Shown: positions 55,201-63,200 of the stretch, in pieces
How the letters are laid out: each line of letters opens with the position of its first letter
Numbering within the stretch: position 1 is the stretch's first letter
Origin: DASWTL01 sp966250385
GTDB taxonomy: Bacteria > Bacteroidota > Bacteroidia > Sphingobacteriales > Sphingobacteriaceae
Direction of reading: 5' to 3'
Assembly (NCBI GenBank): GCA_966250385.1
Contig: CBINHC010000009.1
Coordinates: 124,001-188,000 of the forward strand
Length of the DNA: 64,000 nucleotides
Made by a program: the position numbers and the translations under genes
Notes under the pieces: model-generated
What the model saw: only the letters and a program-made list of their open reading frames with translations
What the model was told of the DNA's origin: nothing
Database searches by the model: none

Positions 55201-57000
55201 ATAGTAGGTCGTCCCGGGCTCGAGTTCCTGCCGTAAGCCGTAAAACAGCCCGGTGCCGCTCGTATTCGGGTCGGACGGCAGGACGGTCTTCAGGGTATCC
55301 CTCTCGGTCGCGGGATCGAAGTTCGGGACTTTGCTAAAGATGAAACCTCGCTCAATCAGTGCTGATGCTCCGGTGCTTATAACCTCACCTGCTCCCAAAG
55401 CGGTCCTGCCGGTGGTTGCCTGTTCATCCAGGGGCAATGTGTTAATGGTTGGAAGCCCGGTAGCATCAAAGGCCGTTTCCGAACTGAAGCTAATATCGAT
55501 ATCGTTCCATGCATAGGTACGAACATAATATCTTTCCCCCGGCAGCAGCCTGAGCAACTGACAATCGAACGTACCGATATCGAAGGCGCTGACCGTCTGT
55601 GAGCGCTCATGATCAATGTCCGGATGATCCAGGCGCCAGTCACTTGCAGGGATCGGAATCTTACTCCAACTTACTCCCCGCTCACGGACCTCAGCCCCGC
55701 CATTGTTCAAAATAGTAACCTTAGTTGAAGCGGATACATCGGTAATATTGCTGATCGTGATCGAAGGACTGAGCACCGGTGCTGTGGGTCCTGGGGTGGT
55801 GAACTCCACGATCGGCAGACCAAAGGCTCTGCCTTTGATATTGTCAGCGAAAGCCCGCGCATAATATTTCGTATTGGCCTTCAGGGGTGACATCTTACTG
55901 GGAAAACTTCCCACACCGGAGCCGTCAAAGGTTTCCACGGCAAGCGGGTCAATGGCCGGATCATTGGTCTCGCTATAAATAACTCCCCGTGAAGATACCC
56001 GCGCGCCACCGTCACGGGTGATGTCGCCGCCTGCGACTGCACTGATGGGCATTCGCCGCAACGGATCTTCGGGAAGCGTTACGATCGTGGCCTTCGACGC
56101 CACATCCGTTGTGAATGGCTTATTTTCGCCATAAATAACTTCACCAGAGCCTTGCACCACCGCGTAAGCCCGGACATAATAGGTCGTATTGGCGTCAAGA
56201 TTATTGGTCACAGTAAGCGGAAGTTCGCCGTCTGAGGGAATCGCCCCCGAGTACGCTAGAGAAGTCGGCAGCGTATTGAGCGGATCCAAAGTCTTGCTCC
56301 AGCAGATGCCAACCTCTGAAAAGGAACCACCGCTGCTCAGAATCCTGATTCCGCTGGTGAAGGAAGAGTTGGTCACCCCGGAGGGCTCTAACGTCTCTAT
56401 CGGGGAACAATTCAGATCCTGCCAGCTACCGTTAGCGTAGTACCGGATCCTCCTGGCAACCGAGCTCAGATAAAAGGCTCCATCGGAAAGCCCGATTGGG
56501 AACGGATCAGCAGCCAGAACAGGGATCCTTGATATTTGAAGGGAAGCCGATGTACCGAATCCGGTAGTGATCGGAAGCGCTCCGGAAGCGCTCCGGAGGT
56601 CAGTCAGGGTTCGCCACGCCGTACCGCTAAAGACCATGATCCGCTGCCGGGACGTTGAATAGTAAACGGCACCGGCCGGACTGGGGCCCGATGGATCGGA
56701 ACTCAGAACCGGTAACGACGGAATCCCGTCTACGGTCTTAAATGAGGAAGCGGGCTGAGCCCCGATCAGATTGGTCGCGCAGAGACTTTCCCAGGCGCTG
56801 CCCGAATAAACCAGAGGCTTGCCGGCAGCGACATCGAATACGATCATACCGGCCTCCGGAGCCATATTGGCCGCAACTGTCACCGGCAGGTGCGGTATCC
56901 CTCCTATAACACGGAAACTTCCTTGAGCCCGGCCATTGTGTATGTAACCGAATAAAAAAAATGCCAATAAAAAATACAGCCTTTTCAATATCATTTTCAC
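46261..57000 (-). CDS. Giant surface protein: Fn3-like repeats plus five FISUMP domains
   Basis: A 3579-aa exported protein, presumably cell-surface. Signal peptide LYFLLAFFLFGYIHNGRAQ; three short repeats of about 50 residues (ending WESLC, WRTL, WQDL); about 19 tandem Fn3/Ig-like repeats of about 95 residues, each with a GG...RGxVWS start and a YYVRAYAxN core; then five units that alternate one such repeat with a FISUMP domain (CWIARNLGA..., AGWYWQF, DPCRLLLGEGWRLPT, YGMSVRCI). FISUMP is the Fibrobacter succinogenes major paralogous domain; binding to polymers or surfaces is suspected for it but not shown here. It ends in a FISUMP domain without a T9SS sorting domain. Promoter site 9 lies about 85 bp upstream. 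Confidence 0.9.
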   Translation of the reverse strand: MKMILKRLYFLLAFFLFGYIHNGRAQGSFRVIGGIPHLPVTVAANMAPEAGMIVFDVAAGKPLVYSGSAWESLCATNLIGAQPASSFKTVDGIPSLPVLSSDPSGPSPAGAVYYSTSRQRIMVFSGTAWRTLTDLRSASGALPITTGFGTSASLQISRIPVLAADPFPIGLSDGAFYLSSVARRIRYYANGSWQDLNCSPIETLEPSGVTNSSFTSGIRILSSGGSFSEVGICWSKTLDPLNTLPTSLAYSGAIPSDGELPLTVTNNLDANTTYYVRAYAVVQGSGEVIYGENKPFTTDVASKATIVTLPEDPLRRMPISAVAGGDITRDGGARVSSRGVIYSETNDPAIDPLAVETFDGSGVGSFPSKMSPLKANTKYYARAFADNIKGRAFGLPIVEFTTPGPTAPVLSPSITISNITDVSASTKVTILNNGGAEVRERGVSWSKIPIPASDWRLDHPDIDHERSQTVSAFDIGTFDCQLLRLLPGERYYVRTYAWNDIDISFSSETAFDATGLPTINTLPLDEQATTGRTALGAGEVISTGASALIERGFIFSKVPNFDPATERDTLKTVLPSDPNTSGTGLFYGLRQELEPGTTYYFCAYAKNSFGIKYGDVLEFPTAAKPTVVTDPMLSAVSATSATGGGNVTDDGGEPVFYRGLCWNQDPLNPEPNEYVLGGNGTGPFFSTINGLRANTTYYVRAFGTNSVGAGYGEPVQLITGSPVSATIQTYPINNTSGTSVSAGGNILNDGGSDVRERGFCWNTTGAPTINDSKISGGTGSGTFDLMIAGLQSEKTYYVRAYALTDAPLPSYGNVVSFKTIARPTVFTKTDVTVTGTTASVSGDIISDGGSQVSRSGIVWDLSDEPTINLATRVQSGKGMGQFDHTIGELLGNSTYFYRAYATNEVGTAYGDSRTLRTPPPVKPTVKTMQVKNITGISGRGGGEIISHGGALLVETGLVWSTNRNFIPEDVVNERTRQTDPWSFTSVMTGLMPGVTYYVRAYAKNGAGLVAYGDPVEFTTWNYATVETLPVLSHTNVSAIGQGRVLNNGGTAVTRNGLVWAEHEEPTVEDFVSTPPGSGTGTFTANLTSLYGNTTYYVRAFAVNSAGVAYGPEKVFFKTDSPVAPTLETKRPESTALTTAVGGGTIVNHGGGRVTSRGIVWGSSAGFDYRNPEGKFEQTGYGEGAFSMAMTGLIPGRKYYVRAFADNGTFRGYGPELEFTQADLPGLTTRPASARTNKTITTGGVVTSTGFAPLLRTGMVWSTDPSFDPKAEQVNRIEQHDAASFATTITGLKGGIDYYVSAFAVNVAGISFGQKEKVQTLAAGYAEVITTAAADVTGTTARTGGNITDDGGSYITTRGVAYTENKDLEPQKIPLANKVMQSGSATGPFVTYLSGLKENTIYYIRAFAVNGVDTTYGDQKQFRTQGRPIVTIDRASAPFATRAGTAVVIDARIVDDGRARMLGHGIVWSTSSGPTIDLSTRVSYNLGGIGGYQAVIDGLQPATEYFVRGYGINTVGLNYGNVEFHFETPPISPPVLSVLSVTPIGESEAAAVADITDNGGSWVSERGFIWSMDPDFDPRNADEDHKIRLGEDIGRIQGLFSDLKPGETYYVWAYAVNKADVTFSTPFLYAHPAVLPKVITDPLVTTLSTTSARGAGTIADSGGSSVLATGLVWSTKFNFDPNTDPVSSTSDGDLSGGFNSTMTGLSERVTYYVRAYATNGKGTGYGEQVSFCLFATAPELTTISVQDILGQSANVSGSLDRDGGMPATRWGFVWSTDKEPDYYKHPHTEIVRGGSDPVFTGDFNGGLSGLLPNTQYYVRAYAINLAGVGYGVPVAFLTADYPTLTAASVDQLGTTVTSISGSITHNGRLPILKRGIVWGRYDNPEVNPLGRVEEDVAPGPVQGHGEGEFILKMTGLLPETSYFAKAYGVNQVGTTYSAYVKVRTKPITEPSVQTVEPINITPTSADPGGDVTDNGGADITRQGILYSTSGFPELTIDNGIFTVNNGAAQFTANLADLEPGTTYYYRAYAYNGYKYGYGDQKSFPTPAVPPTLGEVTITEIQSTSVKATAEMTHTGGDPVTARGFVWTTQASDPTVISNEGYTDDMRGVKETFTHTLTPLQEGKVYRVRAYATNGVNTGYGPVEIFTICPPSITRYHAAGHNGAPVDKSVTYEVIGSEASGEVKCWIARNLGADSQATTASDSRPEAAGWYWQFSKQQGYEYGVSRTPATWISGISDPSDWVAANDPCRLLLGEGWRLPTKGEYDIADANWTAFGDPFASELKLHAAGFIEANGATQGVAPGALYGRGQFGNYWSSTRFDSNQGHYFRFNSVENKSFVTNVSKAYGMSVRCIQAEIVKTAPSVSDVVVSEMTPATAKVAAAVTIDGGSAITDRGFVWNDTGAAPVLDTDQTIRPGPGGNVGPFESTLTGLEAYKVYHVWAFAKNQNNGITFSPVATFKLCPPVTRQHVAGVNGAPVSRQVDYEVVSAAVSGQPACWLGRNLGAEKQGQDAFDGSAEAAGWYWQFGVGQGFEYKASRVPATTWTSPSASASNWPESTDPCNLLLGGGWRLPTQSEYVSANTNWKKLQDGYNSPLKLHAAGFIDRVSGVIGNRGRAAAIWTSDSDPGNSANGWHLGINNLNGDVSTVASASKAYGLSVRCILIDPVITAPIVSSIAISDMAATQFRGKASVLYDGGKAITEHGLVWSTTPDPTVDNKMGSVYEMTNVVGDYSMDVTGLRPGQYYVRAYASNGIKIGYGPVEKVLICPESIARYHIEGQNGAPESKQVTYGVTSIVNSGKNTCWITQNLGASKQAASATDPDPAAAGWYWQYNRPGTAYYFSGATRVPSAGWVASINEGSEWSGSDPCALLIGAGWRMPTKIEWEATESQWNTLQNAFDSPLKIHAAGWVNSTGLKERGETAAIWSSNQGSGSLGWSYWSSVAAQWGSVSDLRHRSKPDAESLRCLAQSMVSGPPFVTYATIDQLSATEVKASAIVVSDGFDNVTDWGFVWNETGAAPVLDQDRTVRSALGTGIGTFSATLNGLEGNKVYYVWAFAKNEHSGVTLSPVSSFTVCPPITRIHMAGVNGAPVEKTVTYKTVSSTLAGTGPKCWIAQNLGADEAPGTATDTSPGATGWYWQFNRLQGFSFGSGTVTPLSWTNPNENTSWSGSNDPCTMLLGGGWRIPTSTEWGAVKAKISTLSAGFSSELKLHAGGGADGTNTPTVPGLVARGTEGYYWTSTNVWNDGVAAYFFKLTSGQTYLPSWRKSSYYAVRCIRDNTAALIPQLGSTLLVNSTSTSAELKSATLVDDRNEITERGFTWTSSDRNPNRQTDSYQAVTGTGLGYFSAAISPLAEGVVYSVSSYAVLGNGTIVYGPAEKFTVCLPVTVAHVAGVNGSPITKTITYQTTSSTVAGTTPKCWITQNLGAERPATSAADASEQAAGWYYQYNRKQAFEFLGTAPRGISGWLGPAGNAFWSSAEDPCRLLLGAQWRIPTQAEWRAVAAKNPSFEIGYQSPLKLHAAGTIENKPEGQSLVGRGVAGIWWSNSPYSAYGAYWFKLSSVPAVSVVDQFQQEEGHSVRCIKDIN

Positions 57001-57084
57001 TAAGACATTATCCGATGTAACTGCATCAGCGGGTTGCCTTTATCTACCCCTGCAGGGCTACCCGAAGGTGTCCTTGCCTGGGAG

Positions 57085-57145
57085 CAAAAGTATCGTGCCT
57101 CCCGGGAGACCGCTTTACACAATTCGCCGGAACATTTATATTATT
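57085..57145 (-). promoter_or_regulatory. AraC-type operator and promoter, site 9 (giant surface protein operon)
   Basis: Minus strand: half-site AATAATATAAAT (57134-57145), half-site AATTGTGTAAAG (57113-57124), 20 bp, TACTTTTG (57085-57092). Transcription would begin near 57079, with a leader of about 79 nt before the ATG at 57000. Confidence 0.8.
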
Positions 57146-57216
57146 TCAAGAAATCGATCGGTTTAGCGGCCCCTCTAAGGCCGGAAAAACAAACACTTCC
57201 TATTTCTAATCCTTCA

Positions 57217-60200
57217 TTAGTATGGTTTCATACACCGCAGGGAAAATCCATAATTGGCATTTACTCCACTATATACGCTGGTAGCTACTTCGCCGACAAC
57301 CCCCGTCCTGAAGTAGGCCCCGCCTGATATCCAGAAAGCCCCTGCCTTACCTTTAGCTGTGTATACTCCATCATATCCTATAAATCCGGGAGCATGCAAT
57401 TTTAGTACTGACGCATGGGCCTGATCAACAGTGCCCCACCCACTGGTATTGTCAGCATTAGTCCACTCCGTCCGCGTCGGCATCCGCCACCCAAAGCCCA
57501 GCAAAAGTTTGCAGGGATCCTCTGATGCCAGGCCATTGCCGATAGCTGTACCCCAATCCGCAAGCGGCTCCCGGGTCCCGCTGTCCATCGAGTATCCCTG
57601 GGTACTTGTATATCTCCAGAACCAACCTCTGGACGTTGTAAGATCCTCATTGGCAATATCGGCGGGCTGGCTCGCACCAAGATTCTGAGTGATCCAGCAT
57701 GCCTGGCTACCTGACAGAGTGGTACTGACGGCCTTATACATAATGGTCTTATCTGCCGGAGCGCCATTCTCGCCGCCCTTATGCTGCACCATAAATTCGG
57801 AAGGGCATATCGGGAAAACTGTCCTTTCAGAATAGACTACTTCCGGTTTATTGGTATTCTTAGCGAAGGCCCATACGTAATAGGTTATGCCAGGATCGAG
57901 ACCCACTATGTTGATACTAAACTCGCCGACAGCATTCATAACAGCCGGTCTTATCACCGTATTCCCTGCTCCGAGACCCGGCGGAAGGCCGGTGGTATTA
58001 TATACGATTCCACGGTCCGTAATTGCCGAACCGCCGCTTAGGGTGACCGTTGCGGCACCGGTAAAGCTGGTGGCAGTGGGTGCCTGAATGGTTACTCTGG
58101 AAACTGAAGGAATTGATTCCTGCCCGCTGTCTTTCACACATCTTACCGGGAATCCGTCTGCTTTGTTATAGCCAACAATGGAGTTTGCGGACCCCATTAC
58201 AAGTGAAAGAGCACTTTGAGGAGCCGTAGACACTTCATCAGACGACCAGTAATAACCTTCGGCTGAAACAAACACTGAACCGTAAGTACCGCCTGCGGTA
58301 ATATACCTGGCATGATGTAAGTTGAGAGGGGAACTATAAACAGTAGCCTGAGTAGAGTATAAATTTTTTACCTCACCCCATTCACTGCTCGTTGGCAATC
58401 GCCAGCCGCCACCAAGCTGGAGGCGGCATGGATCATTTACCGGCTGCCAGCTTCCGGGATCATAACTGTTACCGGGCCACGAAGGACTTACGTTTCCTGA
58501 AGTCACCTTATATCCTTGCTTACGGTTAAACTGCCAGAACCAGCCAGCGGCCTGTTCTGACGCATTAGTCAACCGGTCTGCCTGTTCAGAGGCTCCCAGA
58601 TTCTGGGCCAGCCAGCACTTGGCTTCACCGCTGCCTTCCCGCAATGAAACAGTCTTATAACTAATCGTTTTTGATTCCGGAGCACCATTATGATCTTTCT
58701 GATGTACCACCGTCACCGGTGTGCATATTATTTCGCGTAAGCTTAATCCGGTGCCTTCCGTGTTGCTCGCATAAGCCCATACAAAATAGGTTGAGTACTC
58801 TGAAAGCCCCCCTATGACGGCATCAAAATTACCGGTTCCGCTGGATTGGTTTGCTGAAACGAAGACTGAAACATTATCCCCGCGTTCAGGCGCTGTCCCG
58901 GTGACATTATAGACAAATCCACGATCAGAAACCCCGGCGCCACCATCACTGGCTACAGTTGCAGAAGCCGAGAAGGATGTTCCGGAAGTTGAAGTAACGG
59001 AAAGGCCCCCTACCGTTGGTGCACCAATCACAACCTCATCCATCAAACACCTTACAGCAAAACCATAGGGTTTGTAAACCCCCGTTGCTCGTACTGCATA
59101 GGCCGTTTTGCTGAATTCTGCAAAATATCCAAGATTATCACCTCCGGAAGAGCTACTCCAGTACCTTGCCAGTCCGTCGGCCTTAAGCCACCCGTCATTG
59201 TGATAGAGCTCCCCTGAACCCTGCAATTTAAACTTCGACGACGATGCATCCGGAAGTGCAATCCATCGGCCATTCGAAATAACGCTTATCCATTCATCTT
59301 TTGAAGGAACCCGCCAGCCTTCACCGATCAATAGCCGGCAAGGGTCATTGAGCGTTTTCCAGTCTGCATTTTCCGTGTAGGCTGCTTTGTCCCAGGTAGT
59401 AGCAGGTGTCCGGCTACCCGTCCATTGGTAACCCCGCATTCTGTCAAACTGCCAGAACCATCCACGATCGGTATTGTCCGCTGCACCAAGATCCTGGGTA
59501 ATCCAGCACTTGGCTTCTCCCGAAGCCGAGCTGCTGATTACATTATAGGTGACTGACTTATCAACCGGTGCGCCGTTTGATCCCGCAACATGAAATCTGG
59601 TAATGGTTGGCGGGCAAGGTCTAAAGGTTTCAGGTTCACCAAAAACTTTAGTTCCCTCGGTACTAACAGCATAAGCCCAGATATAATACACCAGATTATT
59701 ATGCAGTCCAGCAAGCGTGTTGGAAAACTCACCTAAACCAGCACCGGCAGGCACCTCGGTCACGAAATCAACTTTAGGATCTCCGCCGGTGGTATTCCAT
59801 ACAAAACCCCTGGCCGTCACGGCTGATGCACCTTCTGAAGTTACGGCAGCCGATAGAGTTGCGCCGGCTTCTGAGGTACTGTTAATCTGAACTTTGCTTA
59901 CAGTTGGTAGCGGATCCAGGTCCCCTGTTTTCACACACCTTAAACTCAATGCATTAACCTTATCTGTGGTAGTTTCACTGTAGGCTGATGTGGTAAGGGA
60001 CAAGAATCTTCCTTTCAATGATGAAGTGCTCCGGCTGTAATACTGCCCTGCTCCCAAACCTGACAAATTTCCTCCAGATAAATATCCGGCACCATGCAGC
60101 TTAAGACTGGCATAGGCAGTTTTTAAATTCCAACTGGAACCTGCTGAGGTCCGGGCATTAGTCCAGTCAGTCATCGTTGGGATCTGCCAGCCGGTGCCCA

Positions 60201-63200
60201 GTAATAACCGACAAGGGTCATTACTCTCATTCCAGTCAACATTCTCATTAATATTTGTGTTCCAGAGTGTATTCGGAAGGCGGCTTCCCCCAGCCGTCAG
60301 ATACCCCTGAGTCTGGTTAAATTGCCAGTACCAACCATCTGTAGCCGGGCGGGAGTCATTATAAGCCGTTGCCTGTTCTTCCGCCCCGAGATTTTGTCCG
60401 AGCCAGCATGCGGCATTTCCGGCAAACTTTGTACTCAATACCTTATAGGTAATCGTCTTACTGGTGGGCGCCCCGTTATAACCAGCATAATGGAAGCGGG
60501 TGATGGAAGCCGGACATTTTACAAACGACTCAACCTCTCCATACCCTATTTTTCCTTCCCCATTTACAGCGTATGCCCGGACGCGGTAAACCCGGCCCTC
60601 CACCAACGGCCCTATTTCCAGTTGGAACTGTTCAAGGGTGGCTATCTCCTCAAAGACCTCCCCTTCCTTGCTTTCCAGAGTGGGGTCAGTAGATTGACTG
60701 GTCCATACAAATCCTCGCTTGACAATTGGCTTTCCCCCGTCACTTAGTACTTCTGCAGAGATCCGTGCGCTGGTTGCAAGCAATTCTGCCAGAACAGCCT
60801 TGGAAAGAACCGGTGCTCCGGCCGGTACGACCAATTCTTCAACAGTGCCAAAGCCCGTTAAACCAGCCTGACTGGTGGCATACGCCACCACATAATAGGT
60901 ACCCCCGGCATTCAACGGCGTCATCTTCAGCACATAGTCGGCGAAGCTTCCGGATGTAAGCTTCAGCTTGGTGCCGGAGGTCACCAGGTTATCCTGATCG
61001 GTGCCCCAATAAATTCCCCATTCCGTAAGCGTACTGTTACCGGTGCCGGTTACCAGCCCGCCGGTGGTTGCCGAAAACGTCGCGGCATCAAATACAGGCA
61101 CTTTTGTGGTCACTACCGGATCTCCCGGCGTCGTAAATTTCTCAACCAAACCATATGCAGGATCAGCACCTGAACTGAATGCATAAGCCTGATACCAATA
61201 GTCGGTACCCTTGGCAAGGCCTGTTACGTCGATCGTATAACTACCCGTGGTCGTACTGGTTGTATTAAACCGGACTTTGTGATCGTCATCTAATTCCGGC
61301 GGATTAGCAGTACTCCAGTAAACACCCCGTTCAGTGATGCTTGAACCTCCGGTATTCGTAACGTTCCCGCCCAGTTTTGCACTGGTTGCTGTAACTGAAG
61401 TGGCCGGCTTCACTGTAATAACTGTCGCCGGAACTGGGCGCCTCAAAAGCGTTCCGCTGGTACTATACCCCCGCAAATTGAGGGCATTCTCTGCAAATGC
61501 CCAGACATAATAATCCACGCCGGCTTCCAATTGATCCAGGAGCTCTGCAAACGGTTCATTGGTATCTGTAATTGTGACGCTGTTCGTCGCGTCTACCGCA
61601 CCGGGAAGGCTGGCACTGGTGCTCCAGACAAAACCGCGGACCGTGATCGGCTCACCACCGTCAGAATGTACTACTGCAGTCGCCTTTGCTCCGTGCATAT
61701 TGATGTCACTGAAGGAAACCAAACCGACAGCGGGCGGCAATGCGCCGGTTATAAACTCAATGGCAGGAGAACTATAGCCTATCTCAGCGACTTTGTCATT
61801 CTTGGCATAGGCCCGGACATAGTATTTGGTTTTAGGCAGTAACCCGGTTATCGTAGTGCTGAACGGAGTATTACCGCTTCCCATTTCAATATGCGTCGTT
61901 AAGGTGGCCACAGGATCCGGGTTTGTGCTCCAGCAGAAACCCTTAGCGGTGACGGTCGCTCCCCCGTCATCGATTATCCGCGCCGAGACCTGTGCGCTGT
62001 TGCCGGTGACCGTATTCTCGTCCCAGTTCTCCGTTACAATGCTCGGGGCAAGGATTTTCAGGGTATTCAAATCGGCAGGACTTGCAAAGGTTGTTCCCAC
62101 CTCATTAGTTGCGTACGCCCATACGTAGTAATGCGTGTCGGGCACCAGACCCGTGGTAATCAATGCGCTGAAGGGTTCCGCCTTGTCACTGCTTTTGTCT
62201 GCCGTGAAATCGGAGGCTTTCTGCGGATCATCATAAATACTCCACTTGAAACCTCTTGCAGTTATGGGCAAACGTCCATCATCTGTGATCGCGCCGGAAA
62301 CCGTGGCTGAAGCTGCCTTCGCTTCCAGAATTGTCGTTGCCGTAAGTGTTGGCCGTGCTGCCGTCGTAAAATCAACCGGCAAACCATAAGCTACTCCAAC
62401 CCAGTTTTCGGCATAAGCACGCACCCGGTAACTGGTATTCGGCTCGAGCTGGCTCATGATACTGTTATATGAAGCTATTTCCTTTATTCCGTCTGCAGTT
62501 AGACCATCATAGTTATTGATGTTCGGACTCTCGCTGTCAAGATCCGCACGACTACTCTTCATCCATACCAGACCAGATCTTAGTATGGGCGATCCGCCAT
62601 CAGACTCGATCTGACCTCCGGACCTGGTGGTCGTACCTTTTATATCAGCCACTTCCAGTGTATGTACAACCGGCGACATCACGCTTGTGCTGAACCTCAC
62701 CAGAGTCCCGTATGCAGTGCCCGCTTCAATACTATGCACATACGCACGAACGTAGTAAGTAACCCCTTCTTCCAGTCCCGCAAGATTCACAGTAAAATTG
62801 CTTCCCGCGCCCAACGGAAACTCCGGTACTTTCTCGTGCGCATCGACATCCGGCTTAAAGTCTCTCTTCGTACTGTAAACTACCCCGCGGTCGGTGATCG
62901 GCACTCCACCGGTATTTACGATCGCGCCACCGGCCCGGGCCGTTGACGGCGAGATAATCTTAACATCGGTTGTCTGTACCCTGGCCAATGCCGCCGGAGT
63001 AACAAACGTCACATCCTGACCGTAACCCGGTCCCTCGTCATTGATCGCATATGCCCGCACATGATACGTGGTCACCGGGTCCAGGTTGGCAGGAAGATCC
63101 TGAAAGGAACCCTGTATGTTTCCTGAATTCTGAGTCTTGCTTAACAGGGCAATTGTGGGATCTGCAGCAAGGCTCCACACAAGACCGTATTTCTTAACTT

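Noticed and set aside
14711..57145. The nine sites as a general housekeeping promoter with an A/T-rich upstream element
   Set aside because: Seven other promoters in the window do not show the two half-sites at 21 bp, and the nine lack a correctly placed -33 TTG. A general upstream element would not need exact 21-bp spacing. A genome-wide scan is still needed.
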